Origin: Sphingomonas_R arantia
GTDB taxonomy: Bacteria; Pseudomonadota; Alphaproteobacteria; Sphingomonadales; Sphingomonadaceae
Assembly (NCBI RefSeq): GCF_042682045.1
Contig: NZ_JBHUGS010000002.1
Location: forward strand, 310,001-374,000
Direction: 5' to 3'
DNA length: 64,000 nucleotides
Positions 34,489 through 43,544 of this stretch are shown here, in pieces. Numbering within the stretch: position 1 is the stretch's first letter; every line of letters starts with the position of its first letter. A model generated the notes under the pieces. The model had not been told where the DNA came from and did not search any database. It saw only the letters and a program-made list of their open reading frames with translations. Made by a program: the position numbers and the translations under genes.

Positions 34489-35670
34489 CTAGCACGGCGC
34501 CCGGGCTCTCGCGACGAAAAATCCGTCGGTGCCGTCATGCAGCGGCGTCAGGCGTCGGCCCTTCCCGTGTGGGACACCCGCGGGGATCGTGACCTGGTCG
34601 ACCGCCCACTTCGGGTGGCGGGTCAGGAACGCGTCGAAGCCCCCCGCCCCCTCGTCGTCGATCAGCGAGCAGACCGCATAGACCAGCGCGCCACCCGGCT
34701 TGACCATCGATGCCGCGATGTCGAGGACATGCTGTTGAAGCGTGACGAGCTTTTCGACCCGCGCCCGCGTCAGCCGCCAGCGCGCCTCCGGATTGCGCCG
34801 CCACGTGCCGGTGCCGGAACAAGGGGCGTCGACCAGCACGATGTCCGCTTGTTTGACGAAGTCGGCCAATGCCTCCCGCTCACGATCCGGGTCGAGCAGC
34901 TTGGGTTCGACGATCGTCACCCCGGCCCGCGTCGCGCGGGGCGCGAGATTGCCCAGGCGGCGGCGATCGGTGTCGCAGGCGATCAGCCGCCCGTCATTCT
35001 GCATCGCGGCGGCCAGTGCGAGCGTCTTGCCGCCCGCGCCCGCACACAGGTCGATCACCATCATGCCGGCGCGCGCCTCGCAGGCAAGCGCGAGCAGCTG
35101 GCTGCCCTCGTCCTGAACCTCGATCCGACCTTCGCCATAGGCCGTAAGTGTCTCGAGTTGGGTTCCTTCCGGCATGCGCAGACCATCCGGCGCATGCGGC
35201 GTGGGCTCTGCGCCGGGCAGTTCGGCGAGCATCGTCGCGCGGTCGGTCTTGAGCCGGTTCACGCGCAGGTCGAGCGGTGCGCGACCGAGCAGCGCCTGCT
35301 GTTCCGCGCTGTCGAGCGTATCGAGCTTGGCGACGAGCCAGGCTGGCGCAACACCAGCGCGCGCGACGAGTTCACCGGGATCGATCGTGGCCGGAGCGTG
35401 ATCGCTGCCGTCGAACAGATCGCGGATCTCGGGTTGGTCGACCGCGAGACCCAGCATCGCGGCGCGGCCCGACACCGGACGCTCGCCCGCACGGCGGATC
35501 GCGGCGTAGACGAGGTCGCGGACCGCACGACGATCCTTTGACCCGGCGTAGCGCCGCGTCTTGAAGTAGCGCGCGATCAGCGTGTCGGCGGCGGCGCCCC
35601 CCGCCCCGGCTGCCGCGATGGTCTCGTCCAGCAGGTCGATCGCGGCCTGGACGCGCGCGGCGGGGGTCAC
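34489..35670 (-). CDS. rsmB: RsmB/NOP-family rRNA cytosine-C5 methyltransferase
   Basis: This is a SAM-dependent m5C methyltransferase for rRNA. The N-terminal ~140 residues are a NusB-like RNA-binding domain. The catalytic domain has VIDLCAGAGGKTLALAAAM (motif I), the motif IV cysteine in VDAPCSGTGTWRRNPEARW, and the motif VI cysteine in GGALVYAVCSLIDDEGAGG. The product has 393 residues. The start is GTG 35670-35668, three bases past the guaB stop, so the genes are likely co-transcribed. RsmB acts at C967 in E. coli; the precise target here could differ, since related RsmF-like proteins share these motifs. Confidence 0.9.
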   Translation of the reverse strand: MTPAARVQAAIDLLDETIAAAGAGGAAADTLIARYFKTRRYAGSKDRRAVRDLVYAAIRRAGERPVSGRAAMLGLAVDQPEIRDLFDGSDHAPATIDPGELVARAGVAPAWLVAKLDTLDSAEQQALLGRAPLDLRVNRLKTDRATMLAELPGAEPTPHAPDGLRMPEGTQLETLTAYGEGRIEVQDEGSQLLALACEARAGMMVIDLCAGAGGKTLALAAAMQNDGRLIACDTDRRRLGNLAPRATRAGVTIVEPKLLDPDREREALADFVKQADIVLVDAPCSGTGTWRRNPEARWRLTRARVEKLVTLQQHVLDIAASMVKPGGALVYAVCSLIDDEGAGGFDAFLTRHPKWAVDQVTIPAGVPHGKGRRLTPLHDGTDGFFVARARAPC

Positions 35671-35673
35671 CGA

Positions 35674-37131
35674 TCAACCCCGGGTCGGATAGTTGGGTGC
35701 CTCACGCGTGATCGCGACGTCGTGGACATGGCTTTCGCGCAGCCCGGCGTTGCTGATCCGCACGAACTTCGCCTTCTTCAGGTCCGCCAGTGTCTGCGAC
35801 CCGGTATAGCCCATCGCCGCCTTCACGCCGCCGACCAACTGGTGGATCACGTCGCGTGCGGGGCCCTTGAACGGCACCTGCCCTTCGATTCCTTCGGGAA
35901 CAAGCTTGAGCGAGTCCTTGATTTCCTGCTGGAAATAACGATCCGCGGAGCCGCGTGCCATGGCGCCGACCGACCCCATGCCGCGGTACGACTTATAAGC
36001 CCGCCCCTGGAACAGGAAGGTTTCGCCCGGCGCTTCCTCCGTCCCGGCCAGCAGCGATCCGATCATGACGCAGCTTGCCCCGGCGGCGAGCGCCTTGGCG
36101 ACGTCGCCCGAGGTGCGCAGCCCACCGTCGGCGATCACCGGTACGTCGGACTTGGCGGCTTCCTCCGCCGCCTCCTTGATGGCGGTCAGCTGGGGCACGC
36201 CCACGCCGGCGACGATCCGCGTGGTGCAGATCGATCCGGGGCCGATCCCGACCTTTACCGCATCCGCCCCGGCGCCAATCAGCGCACGGGTCGCCTCCGC
36301 CGTCGCGACGTTGCCCGCGACGATCTGGACGTTGTTCGAGATCGCCCGCACCCGTTCGACCGCCCGGCTGACCTCGCGGTTATGGCCGTGCGCGGTGTCG
36401 ATGACGATCAGGTCGCAACCCGCGTCGATCAGCGCCTGCGTGCGTTCCCAGCCGAGGTCGCCGACCGTGGTCGCGGCCGCAACGCGCAGGCGGCCAGCTT
36501 CGTCCTTCGTCGCGGTGGGATAGGTGACGGCCTTCTCGATATCCTTGACGGTGATCAGGCCGATGCAGCGATATTCCTCGTCCACCACGAGCAGCTTCTC
36601 GATCCGGCGCTGGTGCAGCAGGCGGCGGGCGCCTTCCTGATCAACGTCGGCGGGGACGACGGCGAGGTTATCGTGCGTCATCAGCTCGGACACGGGCTGG
36701 TTCGGGTTCTCAGCGAACCGCACGTCGCGATTGGTCAGGATTCCGACCAGGCGGCCGGACGCCTCGACGACCGGAATGCCGGAGATGCGGTGCCGCGCCA
36801 TCAGCGCCTGCGCATCAGCCAACGTCGCGTCGGGCGCGATGGTGATCGGGTTGACGACCATGCCGCTTTCGAAGCGCTTGACCTGCCGCACGGCCGCCGC
36901 CTGTTCCGCGACGGTCAGGTTGCGGTGGAGTACGCCCAGGCCGCCGAGCTGCGCCATGACGATCGCCATGTCGGCTTCGGTCACGGTATCCATCGCGGCG
37001 GACATCATCGGGATGTTGAGCGCGATCGACCGCGTCACCCGCGTGCTGGTGTCGGCCTGCCCCGGCATCACGTCCGACGCGGCCGGGCGGAGCAGAACAT
37101 CGTCGAAGGTAAGGCCGAGCGGGATATCCAT
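35674..37131 (-). CDS. guaB: Inosine-5'-monophosphate dehydrogenase
   Basis: GuaB oxidises IMP to XMP, the entry to guanine nucleotide synthesis. The 485-residue protein has the TIM barrel (GLTFDDVLLRPAASDVMPG) interrupted by a CBS pair at about residues 93-205 (HRISGIPVVEASGRLVGILT). The catalytic Cys302 lies in KVGIGPGSICTTRIVAGVGV. The flap residues include SVGAMARGSADRYFQ. ATGATG offers two starts; the second (37131) has AGGA five bases upstream and is used. An upstream start at 37221 is unlikely. It overlaps no neighbour but rsmB begins three bases after its stop. Confidence 0.98.
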   Translation of the reverse strand: MDIPLGLTFDDVLLRPAASDVMPGQADTSTRVTRSIALNIPMMSAAMDTVTEADMAIVMAQLGGLGVLHRNLTVAEQAAAVRQVKRFESGMVVNPITIAPDATLADAQALMARHRISGIPVVEASGRLVGILTNRDVRFAENPNQPVSELMTHDNLAVVPADVDQEGARRLLHQRRIEKLLVVDEEYRCIGLITVKDIEKAVTYPTATKDEAGRLRVAAATTVGDLGWERTQALIDAGCDLIVIDTAHGHNREVSRAVERVRAISNNVQIVAGNVATAEATRALIGAGADAVKVGIGPGSICTTRIVAGVGVPQLTAIKEAAEEAAKSDVPVIADGGLRTSGDVAKALAAGASCVMIGSLLAGTEEAPGETFLFQGRAYKSYRGMGSVGAMARGSADRYFQQEIKDSLKLVPEGIEGQVPFKGPARDVIHQLVGGVKAAMGYTGSQTLADLKKAKFVRISNAGLRESHVHDVAITREAPNYPTRG

Positions 37132-37239
37132 CATGATCCTGGAGCAAGGGGAGTCGGGTGCGACCCTATAGGGCGAATGGCGGGGCGAGACCAGTGCGCG
37201 GGCACGGTGCCGTAGCGACACGCGGCAGGATGGGCATCG

Positions 37240-38688
37240 TCAGCGTGCCGGATAGGCGGCCGGATCGACGAGCGTGCGCGCCACCGCGACCGTCAGATCG
37301 GCATCCTCCGCCGCCCCGCCGAGCACCACGGACTTGCCCGGTGCATCCGCCGGCCCGTGATAGACGCTGCCAAGGAAAGCCTCCAACCGCTTCAGATCGC
37401 TGAACGATCCGCCAATCATGACGGCCGGAACGCCGCGCCGGACCAGTACCGCGCCGTCCTGCCGATCGATGAAGGCGTTCGCCTCCAGATCGGTGTCGAC
37501 CTTCCGCCCCAGCCGGCGGGCGGCGCGATCGACGACGGGGTCGAGCCGGGTCAGGCCGCGCCCGACGATCGCCACGGGAAGGCCGCGCGGGGCGATTGCG
37601 ACGGTGTCGACGTTGATCGCCGCGACCACATCGGTCAGCGGAACCGTCGGTGCATCCGCCCATGCCTCCATGCCCAACAAGCCCAGTTCCTCGGCCGTGG
37701 TGGCGATGAAGACCTCGTCCCGCACCGGTTTGGCACCGGTGCCGAGTTCGCGCGCGGTTTCAATCATGCTGGCGATGCCGCTGGCGTTGTCGACCGCGCC
37801 GTTGCAGATCCGGTCCGTCGCGCCTTCCGGGCGGCAGATGCCGAGATGGTCCCAGTGGCCGGTGAACAGGACCGCCTGCCCCATCGCCGCGGTGCCGGCG
37901 CGGCGGCCGATGACGTTCCACGAGGTGAACGGACGGATCGTCGTTTCGACCGTGAGGCTCATCCGTCCCGGCAACGGGACCGCCTGGAAACCGGCAGTGT
38001 CGGTGGCGGCGAGCAGCGCGTCGGCGTTCGGGGCTAGTCGCCGAAACGCGGCCTGGCTGATCGTGCCCTGCACAGACGGGCGGCGCACGGTCGCCAAGGT
38101 CGTGGCCGGGCGGGTCCGCTGTGCGGTCTGATCGGCCCATGGTGTGGTTGCGGACGTCACGGTCAGGACGGCGGCCGCACCGCGCGCCTGCAACGTGGCG
38201 ATGCGCTCCGCCGTGCGCGGGGCCTGGGCCATGCCGGCGGGCGTCCCGCTGCGGATCACGACCACCGCCCCGGTCAGGGCGACGCCGGCCAGGTCGTCGC
38301 GACCCTGTCCGACGATGCCGTAGCCCGCGAAGACGATCGGGGCGTTCGCGATCCGGACCTGCGGATCGAGTCCGGTCGCGGTCACCTCTGCTTCGTGCCG
38401 CGTCCCGACGCGCGTGTCCGTCGTGACGGGCGTCCGTTCGGTGAAGCCGATGGCCTGGTACCAGCCGCCGTCCGCGGCGCCCGGGGTCAGGCCGGCATCG
38501 CGGAATGCGGCGGCGATGTAGGTGACGGCCTTGATCGCACCGGGCGTTCCGGGCTTCCGCCCCTCATAGGCGTCGCTCGCCAGCACATCGATATGGCGGG
38601 CCAGCGACGCCTCGCGGATCGGCGCGGTGATCGACGGCGTCGAGGCGGCAAGCAGCGGGAGCAGGAGAGCGGTGCGGAGATGATTCAT
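37240..38688 (-). CDS. M28-family zinc metallopeptidase, exported
   Basis: This is a probable periplasmic aminopeptidase with two zinc ions. It has 482 residues from the ATG at 38688-38686, with a signal peptide (MNHLRTALLLPLLAASTPS). An N-terminal segment (ARHIDVLASDAYEGRKPGTP) is typical of M28 peptidases. A PA-domain-like insert precedes the catalytic motifs: FTGHWDHLGIC, VDNASGIASMIETARELG, TTAEELGLLGMEAW and AINVDTVAI supply the His, Asp, Glu and Asp ligands. VPAVMIGGSF and a later YHGPADAPGK probably supply the last His. The natural substrate cannot be read from sequence. It is divergent from the SPFH gene. Confidence 0.92.
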   Translation of the reverse strand: MNHLRTALLLPLLAASTPSITAPIREASLARHIDVLASDAYEGRKPGTPGAIKAVTYIAAAFRDAGLTPGAADGGWYQAIGFTERTPVTTDTRVGTRHEAEVTATGLDPQVRIANAPIVFAGYGIVGQGRDDLAGVALTGAVVVIRSGTPAGMAQAPRTAERIATLQARGAAAVLTVTSATTPWADQTAQRTRPATTLATVRRPSVQGTISQAAFRRLAPNADALLAATDTAGFQAVPLPGRMSLTVETTIRPFTSWNVIGRRAGTAAMGQAVLFTGHWDHLGICRPEGATDRICNGAVDNASGIASMIETARELGTGAKPVRDEVFIATTAEELGLLGMEAWADAPTVPLTDVVAAINVDTVAIAPRGLPVAIVGRGLTRLDPVVDRAARRLGRKVDTDLEANAFIDRQDGAVLVRRGVPAVMIGGSFSDLKRLEAFLGSVYHGPADAPGKSVVLGGAAEDADLTVAVARTLVDPAAYPAR

Positions 38689-38796
38689 ACAGCCCGATAT
38701 CAAGCGATCGACCGGCTGCAAAGCGGGCGCCGCTTTTCATTTGTCGCCGACCACCGGGAGGTCCAGACTAAGACGCTAACGGGGATGGGGTTGGAT

Positions 38797-39795
38797 ATGG
38801 CGGCGATTGTTTTCGGGGTGTTCGCGTTACTGGTCGTCGTCTTCATCGGCGCGGGTGTCACGGTGGTGCGGCAAGGCTACCAATATACGATCGAGCGGTT
38901 CGGCCGCTTCACGGCTGTCGCCCGGCCCGGCTTCACCTTCATCGTCCCGTTCGTCGACAGGATCGGTCGCAAGGTCAACATGATGGAGCAGGTTCTGGAT
39001 ATTCCGGGGCAGGAGATCATCACGCGCGACAATGCGATGGTCTCGGTCGACGGCGTTGTGTTCTTCCAGGTGCTGGACGCGGCGAAGGCGGCGTATGAGG
39101 TGAGCGAACTCTATGTCGCGATCATGCAGCTGACGACCACCAACCTGCGGACCGTGATGGGATCGATGGACCTCGACGAGACACTGTCGAAGCGCGACGA
39201 GATCAATGCGCGGCTGCTGTCGGTCGTCGATCACGCGACCAATGCGTGGGGGATCAAGATCACGCGGGTCGAGGTGAAGGACATCCGCCCGCCCGCCGAT
39301 ATCGTGAACGCCATGGGGCGGCAGATGAAGGCGGAACGCGAGAAGCGCGCCCAGATCCTGGAAGCGGAGGGCAGCCGCGCGTCGGAGATTCTGCGTGCCG
39401 AGGGGCAGAAGCAGTCGCAGATCCTGGAGGCCGAGGGCCGCCGCGAGGCCGCGTTCCGCGACGCCGAGGGCCGCGAGCGCGAGGCGGAGGCGGAAGCGCG
39501 CGCCACCGAGACGGTGTCGACCGCGATCGGCACAGGCGGAACACAGGCGATCAACTATTTCGTCGCGCAGAAATATGTCGAGGCGATAGGCAAGTTCGCG
39601 ACCAGCCCGAACGCGAAGACGATCCTGTTTCCGGTAGAAGCGACGCAGTTGATGGGCACCCTTGGCGGCATCGGCGAACTGACCCGCGAGATCATGGGCG
39701 ACCGCGATCGTCCGCGGCAGGAAGCACCGCTGAAACCGCGGGCGTCGGAGAATGCCGCGCCGTCGGTGCCGCGCGTCACCGGGCCGGAGAGCTGA
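38797..39795 (+). CDS. SPFH-domain (stomatin/QmcA-like) membrane protein
   Basis: This is a membrane-anchored scaffold that forms ring-like oligomers, often affecting protease activity or membrane organisation. One N-terminal helix (AAIVFGVFALLVVVFIGAG) is followed by the SPFH domain (GRFTAVARPGFTFIVPFVDR; VSVDGVVFFQVLDAAKAAYE). A long charged coiled-coil region with repeated EAEG and RAEGQKQ comes next (residues ~195-260), and the C-terminus is conserved (GTQAINYFVAQKYVEAIG). The ATG at 38797 has GGGG eight bases upstream and gives 332 residues; ATG 38785 is an alternative. Three bases after its stop comes an NfeD gene, the usual partner. Confidence 0.93.
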   Translation: MAAIVFGVFALLVVVFIGAGVTVVRQGYQYTIERFGRFTAVARPGFTFIVPFVDRIGRKVNMMEQVLDIPGQEIITRDNAMVSVDGVVFFQVLDAAKAAYEVSELYVAIMQLTTTNLRTVMGSMDLDETLSKRDEINARLLSVVDHATNAWGIKITRVEVKDIRPPADIVNAMGRQMKAEREKRAQILEAEGSRASEILRAEGQKQSQILEAEGRREAAFRDAEGREREAEAEARATETVSTAIGTGGTQAINYFVAQKYVEAIGKFATSPNAKTILFPVEATQLMGTLGGIGELTREIMGDRDRPRQEAPLKPRASENAAPSVPRVTGPES

Positions 39796-39798
39796 GGC

Positions 39799-40236
39799 AT
39801 GCCGACGATCGATCCGGCGATGCTGTGGATCGTGCTGGGACTGTTGCTCGCGATCGCGGAGATTGCGCTGCCCGGCATATTTCTGATCTGGCTGGGGTTT
39901 GCGGCGCTGCTGACCGGGTTGGCGACTTTGGTGACCGGCATGGCGCTGGCCGCACAACTGGGCACATTCGCGGTCGCGGCGCTGGCAACGGTTCAGGCCG
40001 GGCGCAGCGTGATCAAACGGCATCCGTCGCAGAGCGCCGATCCGTTACTGAACGACCGGCTGGCGCGGCTGGTGGGCGAACAGGTGGTCGTCGTCGAGGC
40101 GATCGAGGACGGTGTCGGGCGTGTCCGGGTCGGCGACGGGGTGTGGGCAGCGTGCGGGCCGGACACGCCAGCCGGCACGCGCATGCATGTGATCGGGCAT
40201 GACCAGGGACGACTGGTGGTGGCGCGGTCTGGGTGA
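39799..40236 (+). CDS. NfeD-family membrane protein
   Basis: This is the short NfeD form that partners stomatin/SPFH proteins. It has 145 residues with two or three hydrophobic helices (MLWIVLGLLLAIAEIALPG; FLIWLGFAALLTGLATLVTG; AAQLGTFAVAALATVQAG). A C-terminal OB-fold-like domain follows, with LVGEQVVVVEAIEDGVGRVR and GRLVVARSG. It starts three bases after the SPFH stop, so the two form an operon. The NfeD domain is thought to bind the SPFH protein rather than act as a protease, since the long protease form is absent. Confidence 0.93.
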   Translation: MPTIDPAMLWIVLGLLLAIAEIALPGIFLIWLGFAALLTGLATLVTGMALAAQLGTFAVAALATVQAGRSVIKRHPSQSADPLLNDRLARLVGEQVVVVEAIEDGVGRVRVGDGVWAACGPDTPAGTRMHVIGHDQGRLVVARSG

Positions 40237-40817
40237 GGCCGGGCAAGCTTTCGTTCGCGGGTCTAGCCGTGGGCGATGGTGCGTCCCGACCAACTGGAGT
40301 TTGGCGGCCTGAGCATGTTGCCGAGCGCTCCGGGTAGAGTATCCCCAACGCACGACCACCTGAAAAACTCGCTGTTTGAGAATGGCTGATCTCGTCAGCA
40401 GCGTGCCGGGACAACGGCGACGGCCCTGCTGTGACAACGGCGGAACAGCCGGCTTGGACATTTGCAGGACATATCATCCCGCCAAAGCTCGATCTCGATG
40501 ATGACGGGAGTGGCAACCAATGACCGTCCGCTGCTGCGCGGGGCGCGTCGTGCGGACATGCGGCACCGCATGTTCGGCCATCGACGGGCGTGGCCGCATG
40601 GGCGGCGAACGGTCGGTTGGGCAACTCTCCTGCACATGAGCCTAGCTCGTCCCGGCTGGGGGATCGGCTTGCTTCTTGTGTACCCGGCGATAGCGCAGGC
40701 GCGCCATGGCGGCAATATCACCGACAGCGTTGACAGGACTGGCCGTGCGTCCGCGTTGCCCTTATCCGGCCTATCCGCTAACCGGTGGCCTTGCCGGATG
40801 TGGAGGAAAGGCCCGGA
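40237..40817. other. 581-bp stretch without a convincing gene
   Basis: This is the longest gene-free region in the window, lying between the NfeD gene and chvI. The plus-strand open frame at 40462-40935 runs into chvI in another frame and lacks a domain or a good ribosome site. The minus-strand frame at 40395-41567 is the antisense of chvI extended leftward. A TTGACA occurs at 40730-40735, but no good -10 element stands at the right distance. No tRNA-like or rRNA-like fold and no long palindrome were seen. It should contain the chvI promoter. Confidence 0.6.
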
Positions 40818-41528
40818 ATGTCCGCTTCCATCGCGCTCGTCGACGACGATCGCAACATACTGGCGTCCGTATCGATCGCGCTGCAATCCGAAGGGTTCGC
40901 GGTGCGCGTCTATTCGGACGGCGACACGGCGTTGAAGGCGCTGATCGACTCGCCGCCCGACCTGGCCGTGCTCGACATCAAGATGCCGCGGATGGACGGG
41001 ATGGAGCTGCTTCGTCGGCTGCGCGAGAAGAGCGCGGTGCCGGTCATCTTCCTGACATCGAAGGACGACGAGCTGGACGAGGCGCTCGGCCTCGCAATGG
41101 GTGCCGACGACTACATCACCAAGCCGTTTTCGCAGCGGCTGCTGATCGCCCGGATCCGCGCCATCCTGCGCCGGTCGGAGGCACGCGCCGTGCCCGATGC
41201 GGAGGGTGAGCCCGCCCCGGCCGCCGAGCGCATCGTGCGCGGACGGCTGACGATGGATCCCGCGCGGCACCGCGTTCAATGGGCGGGCGCGGAGGTCGTG
41301 CTGACCGTGACCGAGTTCCTGATCCTCGAGGCGCTGGCGCAGCGCCCCGGGTTCGTGAAGTCGCGCGACGCGCTGATGGACACGGCGTATCAGGACGACG
41401 TCTATGTCGACGATCGCACGATCGACAGCCACATCAAGCGCCTGCGCCGCAAGTTCCGGCAGGTAGACGGCGAGTTCAAGGCGATCGAGACGCTGTACGG
41501 CGTCGGCTATCGTTTTTCCGAGGAATAG
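40818..41528 (+). CDS. chvI: Response regulator ChvI (OmpR family)
   Basis: ChvI is the DNA-binding partner of the ChvG sensor, a system that in alphaproteobacteria responds to acid or envelope stress. The 236-residue product has a receiver domain with the acidic pocket ALVDDDRN, the phospho-acceptor Asp53 in LAVLDIKMPRMDG and the conserved Lys in GADDYITKPFSQ. A winged-helix domain follows (LTVTEFLILEALAQRPGFVK; VDDRTIDSHIKRLRRKFR; YGVGYRF). The ATG at 40818 has GGAGGAAAGG upstream. It is followed by chvG after one base and leads an operon with PTS genes. Confidence 0.95.
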   Translation: MSASIALVDDDRNILASVSIALQSEGFAVRVYSDGDTALKALIDSPPDLAVLDIKMPRMDGMELLRRLREKSAVPVIFLTSKDDELDEALGLAMGADDYITKPFSQRLLIARIRAILRRSEARAVPDAEGEPAPAAERIVRGRLTMDPARHRVQWAGAEVVLTVTEFLILEALAQRPGFVKSRDALMDTAYQDDVYVDDRTIDSHIKRLRRKFRQVDGEFKAIETLYGVGYRFSEE

Positions 41529-41529
41529 G

Positions 41530-43122
41530 ATGTCGACATTCCGGCCCCGCGGCAAAAGCACGGGCAATCACGAACTGGACCGCGACCTGGCGCTTGCCTG
41601 GTCCGGGCGATGGACGCTGGTCACGCGCATCCTGGCGGTCAACATCTTCGCGCTGGCGCTGCTGGCGGGCGGCTTCTTCTATCTCGACAGCTACCGGTCG
41701 CGGCTGATCGATCAGCGGATCGACCAGTCGACGGTGCAGGCCACGCTGATCGGTGAGGCGATCGACGCCGCGCGGCCTTCCGATCGCTCCGCCCTGATCG
41801 CCCGGCTGGGGCAGTCGACGAAGCTGCGGTTGCGGTTGTACGGCCCGGACGGGCGGTTGATGGACGACAGCTGGCGGCACGAGGCGCCGACCTACGAACT
41901 GCGCGATCCGGCGACCGAGGGCTGGCGACGGCAGGTGGCACGCGCGCTGGATCGCGGCGTCGACATGGTCGTGGGCGCGGACGTGCCGGAGATGTTCGTG
42001 GAGCCCGATTTCGACCGCGCCGCCGCCTGGCCCGAAGTCCGCGCCGTGCTGGCCGGCGACCCGGTGGAGGCGCATGTGCGGCGCGCGCCGGACCGGACGC
42101 TGGTCGTATCGGTGGCGAGCCCGCTGCCGATGCGGGGCCGCGGCGTGCTGTTCATCACCGGCAATGCGCGCGACATCACGCGGATCGTGCGGGAGGAACG
42201 GTTGCGGCTGGGCATCGTCCTGCTGGTCGTCATCCTGACGTCGGTCATGTTGTCGCTGTTTTTGGCGCGGACGATTGCGCGGCCGCTGCGTCATCTCGCC
42301 ATTGCGGCGCAGCGCGTGCGCCTCGGCCGATCGCGCGAGGTGCAGGTGCCCCGCCTGCCCAGCCGGCGCGACGAGATCGGCATGCTGGCGCGGGCGCTCT
42401 CCGACATGACGCAGGCGCTGCGCCAGCGGATCGACGCGACGGAAGCGTTCGCCGCGGATGTGACGCACGAGCTGAAGAACCCGCTCGCCTCGCTCCGGTC
42501 GGCGATCGATAGCCTGGATGTTGTGACCGACGCGGAGTTGCGCGCCCGGCTGATCGCGATCGTGCATGACGATGTCCGGCGGCTGGATCGGCTGATCACC
42601 GATATTTCGGAGGCATCGCGCGTCGACTCCGAACTGGCGCGCGCGAAGTTCGAGTTCGTCGATCTGGGCACCATGATCGAAGGGCTGACCCGATCGCGCG
42701 AAGATCGCGGGATCGACGGTGGCGTGCGGATCGCCTTTGCCCGCCCACACCGCGGCAGCGCCGTCGTGCTGGGCGACGGATCGCGGTTGACGCGCGTGGT
42801 CGAGAATCTGATCGACAATGCGGTGTCGTTCTCGCCCGAGAACGGCCTGGTGCAGATCGGTGCGACGCGGATCGGCGACCGGGTGACGGTGTGGGTGGAG
42901 GACGAGGGCCCGGGCGTTCCGGCGGCATCGCGCGAGGATATCTTCCGACGCTTCCATTCGGTGCGGCCGGAGGGCGAGACGTTCGGGCGGCATAGCGGCC
43001 TCGGCCTCGCGATCGCCAAGGCGACGGTCGAGGGGCATCAGGGTTGGATCACGGTGCGCGACCGCGACAGCGGGGCGAGCGGTGCGCGTTTCGTCATCGA
43101 CCTGCCGGCCGCGGAGTTGTGA
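41530..43122 (+). CDS. chvG: Sensor histidine kinase ChvG
   Basis: ChvG is a two-helix inner-membrane sensor kinase. It has a cytoplasmic N-terminus, a first helix at about residues 31-51 (VTRILAVNIFALALLAGGFF) and a periplasmic domain of about 170 residues (51-225). The second helix lies near 227-247 (LGIVLLVVILTSVMLSLFLA), followed by a HAMP linker (ARPLRHLAIAAQRVRLGR). The H-box has His313 in DVTHELKNPLASLRS. ATP-binding N (RVVENLIDNAVSFSP), G1 (VWVEDEGPGVP) and G2 (GRHSGLGLAIAKA) boxes follow. It has 530 residues. Its TGA overlaps the hprK GTG, so the kinase and the PTS genes are co-translated. Confidence 0.96.
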   Translation: MSTFRPRGKSTGNHELDRDLALAWSGRWTLVTRILAVNIFALALLAGGFFYLDSYRSRLIDQRIDQSTVQATLIGEAIDAARPSDRSALIARLGQSTKLRLRLYGPDGRLMDDSWRHEAPTYELRDPATEGWRRQVARALDRGVDMVVGADVPEMFVEPDFDRAAAWPEVRAVLAGDPVEAHVRRAPDRTLVVSVASPLPMRGRGVLFITGNARDITRIVREERLRLGIVLLVVILTSVMLSLFLARTIARPLRHLAIAAQRVRLGRSREVQVPRLPSRRDEIGMLARALSDMTQALRQRIDATEAFAADVTHELKNPLASLRSAIDSLDVVTDAELRARLIAIVHDDVRRLDRLITDISEASRVDSELARAKFEFVDLGTMIEGLTRSREDRGIDGGVRIAFARPHRGSAVVLGDGSRLTRVVENLIDNAVSFSPENGLVQIGATRIGDRVTVWVEDEGPGVPAASREDIFRRFHSVRPEGETFGRHSGLGLAIAKATVEGHQGWITVRDRDSGASGARFVIDLPAAEL

Positions 43123-43544
43123 ACGAGGCGGGCAGCGAGACTGTTCACGCAACCGCGGTGGCGCGGGATGGCCGCGCGGTGCTGCTGTTCGGGCAGTCGG
43201 GTGCTGGTAAATCGGACCTGGCGTTGCGGCTGATCGATCGCGGATGGGTGCTGGTCAGCGACGACTACACGGTGGTGCGGCGCACGGGCGCGGTCGCCAT
43301 CGCCACGCCCCCTGCCACGATCGCGGGGCGGATGGAGGTGCGCGGGATCGGGATCGTCGCGATGCCGCATGTCGCGTCTGTCCCAGTTGCGCTGCTCTGT
43401 GATCTGGGCGAGGCCGTCGTGCGGATGCCGGACGCGGCGGAACGGTCGATTGCTGGTGTTATGTTGCCCTGCATCGCGCTCGCCGCGTTCGAAGCGTCCG
43501 CGCCGATCAAGCTCGAACTCGCGCTCGCAAGGATAGCGTCATGA
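43119..43544 (+). CDS. hprK: HPr kinase/phosphatase, short C-terminal-domain form
   Basis: HprK phosphorylates HPr on a serine and can reverse the reaction. Only the C-terminal catalytic domain is encoded (141 residues against ~310 in Firmicutes), as is common in alphaproteobacteria. The Walker A is GQSGAGKS at residues 25-32. The phosphate-sensing region follows as RGWVLVSDDYTVVRR and IAGRMEVRGIGIVAM, the latter matching the HPrK signature (EVRGIGI). The start is GTG 43119, overlapping the chvG TGA as GTGA. Its target would be the HPr encoded at 44867. The N-terminal domain is absent in the sequence, not cut off by a frameshift that I can see. Confidence 0.92.
   Translation: MNEAGSETVHATAVARDGRAVLLFGQSGAGKSDLALRLIDRGWVLVSDDYTVVRRTGAVAIATPPATIAGRMEVRGIGIVAMPHVASVPVALLCDLGEAVVRMPDAAERSIAGVMLPCIALAAFEASAPIKLELALARIAS

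Noticed and set aside
40462..40935. 157-residue plus-strand frame in the gap before chvI
   Set aside because: It lacks a convincing ribosome site and domain and overlaps chvI out of frame by about 118 bases, so I treat the gap as non-coding.
40395..41567. 390-residue minus-strand frame
   Set aside because: Most of it is the antisense of chvI; the rest extends by chance into the gap.
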